A DNA stretch of 6,689 nucleotides from Desulfobacteraceae bacterium (GTDB lineage Bacteria; Desulfobacterota; Desulfobacteria; Desulfobacterales; Desulfosalsimonadaceae). The stretch is taken from NCBI GenBank assembly GCA_021162325.1, contig JAGGYV010000344.1:1-6689 (forward strand), read 5' to 3'. The notes beneath the pieces were generated by a model. That model ran no database searches and was not told the DNA's origin. It worked only from the letters and a program-made list of their open reading frames with translations. Both the position numbers and the translations under genes were made by a program. How positions within the stretch are numbered: position 1 is the first letter of the stretch; every line of letters begins with the position of its first letter. Positions 1 to 4,661 of the stretch are shown here, piece after piece.

Positions 1-42
1 AAATCTGACTTTTTACGGGACTATCAATACTTTAAATCATTT

Positions 43-66
43 AAACCCAAATATAAACCCAAATAT
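43..66. repeat. Perfect 12-bp tandem direct repeat upstream of the NRDE gene
   Basis: The 12-mer aaacccaaatat occurs twice head to tail at 43-54 and 55-66, within an A+T-rich leader 27 to 50 bases before the NRDE start codon. No inverted symmetry typical of a repressor operator is visible. It could be a regulator-binding direct repeat or a simple slippage duplication; the sequence does not decide. Confidence 0.6.
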
Positions 67-92
67 ATACTTGGATAAATTCTTAAAAACTT

Positions 93-884
93 ATGTGCCT
101 CATCGCAATCGCCACCGGAATTCACCCGCTCTACCCGTTGATTATTGCGGCAAACCGGGATGAATTTTATCATCGCCCCACCGCCCCGCTGGCATTCTGG
201 CAAGATCACCCGAATATTCTGGCCGGAAAAGACCTTGAACAAAACGGGACCTGGCTGGGAATTACAAAAACCGGGCGCATCGCTGCGATCACCAATTTTC
301 GGGAACCGGCATCCATTGATCCCCATGCGCCGTCAAGGGGACTTCTAATCAGCAATTTTCTATCCTCAAATCAACATCCTGAAGATTACCTTCAAGCCAT
401 CAAAGATTCCGGAGAAAAATATAACGGATTCAACCTGGTTGTCGGTGACATGCATCAGTTGTGGTGGTATTCCAACAAAAACAAAGACTCCGTCAACAGC
501 CACATCGTAAAAATCACACCCGGCATTCATATGATCAGCAACCACCTGATGGATACACCGTGGCCGAAAACCATAAAAACAAAATCCGGGATACAAGATA
601 TCTGCCATCGAAAAAATACCATTGACCCGAAAGATATTTTCCAGGTGCTTGCGGACAGAAACCAACCCCCGGATGAGCAATTGCCGGAAACCGGCGTTGG
701 CCGCCAATGGGAACGAATTTTGTCTCCCGTGTTTGTATCCAGTGATATCTACGGGACCCGCTCTTCTGCAGTGATACTTTCAGATAACGACGGTCGAATA
801 ACGTTTGCCGAACGGACATTTAAATCTCAAGGGAATCCCCCGATCATTGAAAAGACAAGAACGTTTAACGTCAAAATAGCGTAA
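93..884 (+). CDS. NRDE family protein (TANGO2-like)
   Basis: This 263-residue protein is recognised as a member of the NRDE (TANGO2, formerly DUF833) family. It starts Met-Cys-Leu-Ile, the usual family start with Cys at position 2, and carries the naming motif Asn-Arg-Asp-Glu at residues 21-24. Further family blocks are AGKDL (44-48), GTWLGI (52-57), ITNFREP (66-72), SRG (81-83), NGFNLVVGD (111-119), ISNHLMDTPWPKT (148-160) and GTRSSAV (221-227). Its length is normal for the family and no signal peptide or membrane segment is seen, so it is probably cytoplasmic. The biochemical role is not settled: an N-terminal-nucleophile-hydrolase-like fold has been suggested, and eukaryotic TANGO2 is tied to lipid and haem handling. 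The ATG at 93 is chosen because residues MC must be the N-terminus; no strong Shine-Dalgarno sequence precedes it. It is separated from the channel gene by 216 nt and need not be co-transcribed. Confidence 0.92.
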   Translation: MCLIAIATGIHPLYPLIIAANRDEFYHRPTAPLAFWQDHPNILAGKDLEQNGTWLGITKTGRIAAITNFREPASIDPHAPSRGLLISNFLSSNQHPEDYLQAIKDSGEKYNGFNLVVGDMHQLWWYSNKNKDSVNSHIVKITPGIHMISNHLMDTPWPKTIKTKSGIQDICHRKNTIDPKDIFQVLADRNQPPDEQLPETGVGRQWERILSPVFVSSDIYGTRSSAVILSDNDGRITFAERTFKSQGNPPIIEKTRTFNVKIA

Positions 885-909
885 TTTCTCAATAAGTCAA
901 AATCACCTT

Positions 910-931
910 AAAATAAATGTTTTATTTTTTT
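910..931 (+). terminator. Possible weak terminator after the NRDE gene
   Basis: An 8-bp perfect hairpin, AAAATAAA (910-917), loop TGT, TTTATTTT (921-928), lies 25 bases after the NRDE stop and runs on into three further T residues. The stem is entirely A-T, so it would be thermodynamically weak. It could equally be a chance feature of an A+T-rich spacer. Confidence 0.3.
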
Positions 932-1100
932 GACCATGGCGGTTATCATAGGTTCAATAATATCCGGAGATATCATGGAAAAAGTGGGTGATCCGGAATT
1001 CTGCATATTTGATATTATCAGTCAGGATATACAACGAATTTCCATTTAATCGGGTATTGAAAAGTACGCTAACGATTTAATCCATTGTAGGAGGTAATGC

Positions 1101-2300
1101 ATGGAAGGATGGCTCCTTCTGTTAAAAAACGAATATTTAATTGAATTCATTAAACTTTTATGCCTGATTCTTGCTGCCATTATCGGATTTTATGTGAGCA
1201 GAAAAATTATTCTGCCGCTAATTCATAAATTCCTAAAGCGTACTCAGGTGACATGGGATGATTTGCTGACCGATCATAAAGTTTTCGGCCGGCTGATGTT
1301 GCTCATCCCGGCCATGATCATTCACTATGGCTTGCCTCTGGTGCCGGAATTTTACGATTTTCTATCCAAAACCATCCAGATTTATGTTTATTTTGTCATC
1401 ATTGCTATTTTAAACAGCTTTCTTGATGCCTTTGTCGCCATCTACAGTACCCGGCCCATGTCTTATAAATGGCCGTTAAAAGGCTGGGGTCAGTTGTTGA
1501 AAATGTTTGTCACCATCTTGGGAGGGATTTTTATCATTGCATTGATTTTAGACAAGTCGCCCTGGGGTCTTGTGAGCAGTATCGGTGCCATGACCGCCAT
1601 TCTCCTGCTCATTTTTAAAGACACCCTGCTCTCATTTGTCGCCAGCATGCAAATAGCCAGCTACAACCTGATTCGCGTGGGCGACTGGATTGAAATGCCG
1701 GCATTTGGGGTGGATGGTGATGTGGTTGACATCTCCCTGCATACGGTTAAAGTACAAAACTTCGATAAAACAAATGTGTCTGTTCCCACCCATAAATTCC
1801 TGGATAATTCATTTAAAAACTGGCGGGGAATGTACGAAGCGGATGGTCGCCGCATCAAACGATCCATTCTGATCGACCAGACCAGCATCGCCTTTCTGGA
1901 TCAGAACATGCTGGAAAATCTTGAAAAAGTTGATTTTCTCAAAGATCACCTGAATCAAAAACAAAAAGACATATCCGTAGACAATCAAAAGCATGCACAT
2001 TCTCCGGACAACCCGTTAAACGGACGACGCCTGACAAACCTGGGAACTTTTCGGGCCTATGTGCTTGAATACTTAAACCGCAACCCGTATGTCAGAAAAG
2101 ATTTAACCCTGATTGTCCGGCATCTTCAGCCGGAAGCCAACAAAGGACTGCCGCTTGAAATCTATTGTTTTTTAAACGATACCCGATGGAATCAGTATGA
2201 ATCCATCCAGGCGGATATCTTTGACCATATCCTGGCTGCTATGCCCATTTTCGGGCTGCGAACATATCAGAGAGATGCCATGGTGGACAAGCGGGTTTAG
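1101..2300 (+). CDS. ybdG: MscS-family mechanosensitive channel, YbdG type
   Basis: This 399-residue inner-membrane protein gates under membrane tension and protects against hypo-osmotic shock. Hydrophobic segments lie at about residues 14-33, 64-82, 91-115, 131-150 and 158-186; the last is the pore-lining helix running into the cytoplasmic beta domain. That domain carries VGDWIEMP (193-200), DGDVVDISLHTVKVQNFDKT (205-224) and SFKNWRGM (237-244), followed by RRIKRSI (250-256). These motifs, and the C-terminal blocks GTFRAYV (315-321), LPLEIYCF (350-357), NDTRW (359-363) and QADIFDHILA (370-379), match my memory of E. coli YbdG (about 415 residues) rather than the shorter MscS. The ATG is fixed by a strong AGGAGGT at 1089-1095, five bases upstream. 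The stop overlaps the stop of the convergent minus-strand gene. No truncation is seen. Confidence 0.93.
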   Translation: MEGWLLLLKNEYLIEFIKLLCLILAAIIGFYVSRKIILPLIHKFLKRTQVTWDDLLTDHKVFGRLMLLIPAMIIHYGLPLVPEFYDFLSKTIQIYVYFVIIAILNSFLDAFVAIYSTRPMSYKWPLKGWGQLLKMFVTILGGIFIIALILDKSPWGLVSSIGAMTAILLLIFKDTLLSFVASMQIASYNLIRVGDWIEMPAFGVDGDVVDISLHTVKVQNFDKTNVSVPTHKFLDNSFKNWRGMYEADGRRIKRSILIDQTSIAFLDQNMLENLEKVDFLKDHLNQKQKDISVDNQKHAHSPDNPLNGRRLTNLGTFRAYVLEYLNRNPYVRKDLTLIVRHLQPEANKGLPLEIYCFLNDTRWNQYESIQADIFDHILAAMPIFGLRTYQRDAMVDKRV

Positions 2301-3154
2301 AAATCACTCCACTCTGTGACCGGTTCCAACTTCACCGGCGGATAAATCTGTCCGTGTGCGGGCGGCATGGAATTATATACCCAGCCGATGTCAACGATAC
2401 CGGTTTGAATTCCCCGTGAACGGATTGCGCCGTTAAACGATCCCCGGATCATCACATCCTCCATTTTCATGGTCATCCCGAAAATCGCCACGTCCGTTCC
2501 CACCGGGATTTGGTTTAGTTCATCTCCGTACGCCATGGTTGAAAACGCCAGCCGACGGCTGTCTGCCGCCTGGCACTGTAGAAGCGGCACCAGTTCGGGA
2601 TACCCGTCGTCACGGATATAGGCGATAAACTTTAACGAATCAAGCCGGTTAAACAGATCTTCGCTGAATACATTGAGAATCCGTTCGTTCTTTCCGGTCA
2701 CTGCACCGCCTTTGGCTAATTTTGTCATCAGAGAAGATAGAATAATTTTGGCCAGCGGCAGGCCGTCCGGTCCCCGGGCATCAATGAGGTCAAGATAATG
2801 CACGGTATTGATGCCAAAATAAGCGTTATACCGGAACATGGGCTGATCATTGTATATTTCATACTCAGGCCCTTCCTGACGCAGATGCGTCCACTTCGCA
2901 TGCCCCCGCCACATCTTCCGATCCATGCTCATCACCAGAAACCCGATCTTCGGGTTCTTCTGAATATGTATTTTACTGTCCCCCTTGCAGAACTCCCCTA
3001 GAATAACCTGTTTCGGACCGGCTGCACCAATGGATGTGATCAGCGTAATATGGGGAAGCCCATCCGGGTTGACCGATGCCACCAGGCCAACTTTTTCAGC
3101 GGGCGCAAATGCCTTGATTGTTTGATTGTCAAATTCTTTAAGATTATACACCAC
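2297..3154 (-). CDS. Pyridoxamine-phosphate-oxidase-like flavin split-barrel protein, two barrel repeats
   Basis: This 285-residue soluble protein belongs to the PNPOx-like split-barrel superfamily, whose members bind FMN, F420 or haem; the true substrate is unknown. The N-terminal barrel (about 18-118) has KVGLVASVNPDGLPHITLI (21-39), a core strand pair typical of the fold, then a basic KIHIQKNPKIGFLV (61-74) and MWRGHAKW (81-88). A second, more diverged barrel-like unit (about 170-240) repeats the layout: LKFIAYIRDDGYPELVPLLQ (174-193), VGTDVAIFGM (218-227), EDVMIRGSF (232-240). GTG at 3154 is chosen because AGGAGG at 3166-3161 precedes it by six bases; the next codon is also GTG and could serve. 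It starts 30 nt after the activase stop on the same strand, so co-transcription with the activase is likely. It might be a flavin reductase or binding protein serving the GRE pathway, but that is inference. It is not the vitamin B6 enzyme PdxH, which is shorter and single-domain. Confidence 0.85.
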   Translation of the reverse strand: MVYNLKEFDNQTIKAFAPAEKVGLVASVNPDGLPHITLITSIGAAGPKQVILGEFCKGDSKIHIQKNPKIGFLVMSMDRKMWRGHAKWTHLRQEGPEYEIYNDQPMFRYNAYFGINTVHYLDLIDARGPDGLPLAKIILSSLMTKLAKGGAVTGKNERILNVFSEDLFNRLDSLKFIAYIRDDGYPELVPLLQCQAADSRRLAFSTMAYGDELNQIPVGTDVAIFGMTMKMEDVMIRGSFNGAIRSRGIQTGIVDIGWVYNSMPPAHGQIYPPVKLEPVTEWSDF

Positions 3155-3268
3155 CGCCCACCTCCTGTTTTATTTCCTGTTTTTCTACGTCAGTTTCGGA
3201 CGGCAAGAACAAAAATTCACATTCAAACCGCCAACCTTCTGTTGAATTTCTTGTTTTTCTTCCGTTTC
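3153..3268 (-). repeat. Imperfect tandem duplication across the activase 3' end
   Basis: Positions 3227-3260 and 3153-3186 match at 29 of 34 bases at an offset of 74 nt, and the similarity continues, after a 3-base length difference, to GAAACG (3268-3263) and GAAACT (3197-3192) on the minus strand. The first copy is read in the activase frame as SETEEKQEIQQKVGG. The second copy, read one frame back (-1), gives SETDVEKQEIKQEVGGGV and a TAA stop at 3146-3144. In the annotated frame the second copy is cut by TAG at 3187-3185. The second copy also holds the AGGAGG of the next gene. Confidence 0.8.
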
Positions 3269-4246
3269 CGAAGATTCCATACGGGTTGAACCAGTCGGAA
3301 ATACGATTTTTCGGTCCACACCCGATGATTTCGCTGTTTTCGTCAACGCGTCCATGTCATCTTTTGTGAGCAATTGGGCATCATGAAAAGTCCATTTTTG
3401 ATCCAACCGCAGGTATTTGTCCCGGCACAGATTATTAAACGCGCACAATTCCCAACGGTCAACCACATCAAACAGGTTTTTTGCAATAAACTGTCCGATT
3501 CCGTTAATATTTTCCGGGGTCGCTGTGGCGTTCGGAATCAGGGGTGTTCGAATCCACAGCGTGTTCGGGTATACATGGGAGCGGATATAGTCCGCCACAT
3601 ATAGCAAGTTATCTAAAATCCGTTTATTGTCATGCCCGGTAAATTCTTTGTGCGCTTTCGGGTCTATCAACTTCATATCAAACAACACCATTGCCGCATA
3701 AGGCAGTGTTTGGTCCAGAGCATCCCGGCTGCACTGCCCGCAGGTGTCCAGTGCCGTATGCAGTCCCTTTTGCCGGAGCGATTTTAAAAATGCACCGGCA
3801 AATCCCGCCTGCATGGTTGGTTCTCCCCCGGATATCGTGATACCACCATCTGATGTTTTAAAATACGCCCGGTCCTTGATGACCTCTTCCACCAGATCGT
3901 CCAGCGACCAAATTTTTCCCAGCAGTTCCAGGGCGGTTCCCGGACATTCCATCGCACAGTCACCACACCCGGTACAACGGGCCCGGTCAATCAGCATCCC
4001 TGTTTCCGTGAGCGTCAGCGCATTTTCTTTACAAACCGACAGGCATGTTTTGCACCCGATACACCGGCTGCCCACCCACTGCAATTGCGGTTTTATGGAT
4101 ATGCTTTCGGGATTGTGGCACCAGGCGCATTTGAGCGTGCACCCCTTTAAAAAAACCGTTGTCCGAATTCCCGGCCCGTCTTCGGTGGACATCCGCACTA
4201 TCTCAAGAATAGTCGCCTGATTTTTATTTAAATTTTCTGTTAACAT
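3185..4246 (-). CDS. Glycyl radical enzyme activase (radical SAM, two extra 4Fe-4S clusters)
   Basis: This 353-residue cytoplasmic enzyme would use S-adenosylmethionine and a reduced 4Fe-4S cluster to abstract a hydrogen from the GRE's glycine. Evidence in order: EDGPGIRTTVFLKGC (22-36) leading into the radical-SAM CxxxCxxC at C36, C40 and C43 (then HNPES); two ferredoxin-type CxxCxxCxxxC sites at C62/65/68/72 and C91/94/97/101, the insert usual in activases of non-PFL GREs; SGGEP (139-143) for SAM binding; LDTCG (166-170); and FDMKLIDP (189-196). ATG at 4246 follows AGGA at 4257-4254. The gene lies 415 nt downstream of the GRE on the same strand and 30 nt upstream of the flavin-barrel gene. 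The catalytic body ends near KIVFPTG (313-319). The remaining tail of about 34 residues is Glu/Gln/Lys-rich, ends in an odd FCSCRPKLT and overlaps a tandem duplication, so the true C-terminus may differ. The cognate substrate is the adjacent GRE by context. Confidence 0.93.
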   Translation of the reverse strand: MLTENLNKNQATILEIVRMSTEDGPGIRTTVFLKGCTLKCAWCHNPESISIKPQLQWVGSRCIGCKTCLSVCKENALTLTETGMLIDRARCTGCGDCAMECPGTALELLGKIWSLDDLVEEVIKDRAYFKTSDGGITISGGEPTMQAGFAGAFLKSLRQKGLHTALDTCGQCSRDALDQTLPYAAMVLFDMKLIDPKAHKEFTGHDNKRILDNLLYVADYIRSHVYPNTLWIRTPLIPNATATPENINGIGQFIAKNLFDVVDRWELCAFNNLCRDKYLRLDQKWTFHDAQLLTKDDMDALTKTAKSSGVDRKIVFPTGSTRMESSETEEKQEIQQKVGGLNVNFCSCRPKLT

Positions 4247-4266
4247 TTATTTTCCTGCAAACTTAA

Positions 4267-4295
4267 TTTATAATATCACAATACATCCAGGTAAA
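4267..4295 (-). promoter_or_regulatory. Possible sigma-70-like promoter for the activase
   Basis: On the minus strand TTTACC (4295-4290, four of six to the -35 consensus) is followed after exactly 17 bases by TATAAA (4272-4267, five of six to the -10 consensus). A transcript would begin near 4260, leaving a leader of about 14 nt containing the AGGA ribosome binding site. It lies between the hairpin pair and the activase, which would let activase and flavin-barrel genes be transcribed without the GRE. The surroundings are A+T rich, so a chance match is possible. Confidence 0.35.
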
Positions 4296-4298
4296 ACC

Positions 4299-4379
4299 TC
4301 TGGATTCCCGCCTTCGCGGGAATGACGATTCATGAGATATGCCCGTAGTCCGTCTTTCCCGCGAAGGCGGGAATCCAGA
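4299..4379. repeat. REP-like pair of inverted hairpins (BIME-like unit)
   Basis: Two 24-bp arms, 4299-4322 and 4356-4379, are perfect reverse complements, and with one mismatch the match runs on to 4327 and 4351. Each arm is itself a hairpin: in the left arm ATTCCCGC (4304-4311), loop CTTC, GCGGGAAT (4316-4323), and in the right arm TTCCCGC, loop GAAG, GCGGGAA (4357-4370 centred). The core gattcccgccttcgcgggaa resembles a dispersed palindrome seen in many proteobacterial genomes. No T-run directly follows a stem on either strand, so this is not a classic terminator. In the GRE-to-activase transcript it could stabilise ends or damp readthrough, which is inference. Confidence 0.8.
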
Positions 4380-4484
4380 AAAAATATCACAATATGTGGG
4401 GTTCCAAAACTTTTTTGAGAACATACCTTAATTTTATCATAATCCTGCAAAATAAATTTTATTCAAACACAATAATTTGGTTTC

Positions 4485-4660
4485 AAGACAAGGCAAAAAA
4501 GCCTGACTTAGGTGGCAAAGAAAAAAGCTTCACCATTCACATAAAATTGGCAAGGTGCACAAATTTTGAGGAATGAGGCGTAGCTTGCTACTCCGCAGTG
4601 ACGAAGAATGAAGTGCAACCCAAAGTTAAAATAGACTTTAGACTTTTTGCGAAGCCACTC
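4485..4660. repeat. Candidate dispersed, foldable non-coding repeat
   Basis: The stretch contains nested inverted repeats: an outer pair GGTGCAC (4554-4560) with GTGCAACC (4613-4620, one bulge) enclosing an inner hairpin GTAGC (4580-4584), loop TT, GCTAC (4587-4591), extended by GG/CC across one mismatch. Next to it is a 7-bp tandem AGACTTT (4633-4639, 4640-4646). Its right end, gactttttgcgaagcca from 4641, resembles gactttttacgggacta at 7-23 (12 of 17 bases, all differences transitions). From general memory, similar blocks recur between genes in Desulfobacteraceae genomes, but I cannot confirm this and the borders are approximate. Confidence 0.35.
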
Positions 4661-4661
4661 T

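Larger units (their letters stand above)
4247..4661. other. 415-nt non-coding gap between GRE and activase, filled with repeats
   Basis: No credible gene is seen here on either strand. From right to left on the minus strand it holds a structured candidate repeat (about 4485-4660), an A+T-rich stretch (about 4380-4484) without recognisable signals, the twin-hairpin unit (4299-4379) and a possible promoter (4267-4295). In particular, no small Cys-rich subunit such as the one that accompanies 4-hydroxyphenylacetate decarboxylase is encoded here. Confidence 0.75.

Noticed and set aside
24..326. 100-codon minus-strand frame opposite the NRDE start
   Set aside because: It overlaps the strongly conserved N-terminus of the NRDE protein and has no recognisable domain.
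3744..4220. 158-codon plus-strand frame opposite the activase
   Set aside because: It is antisense to the conserved Fe-S and SAM motifs of the activase, lacks family motifs and is rich in Ser/Pro as expected of a shadow frame.
4299..4379. Twin hairpins as the GRE terminator
   Set aside because: The stems are strong but no T-run follows on the minus strand; the next bases are gaggttttacc. A REP-like repeat explains the symmetry of both arms better.
4268..4450. 60-codon minus-strand frame across the twin hairpins
   Set aside because: Its translation (SRLRGKDG and HSREGGNPE) is the typical product of reading through this palindromic repeat in one frame. It is a repeat shadow, not a gene.
4247..4661. 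Small subunit of a 4-hydroxyphenylacetate-type decarboxylase in the gap
   Set aside because: No minus-strand frame of about 85 codons rich in Cys exists there.
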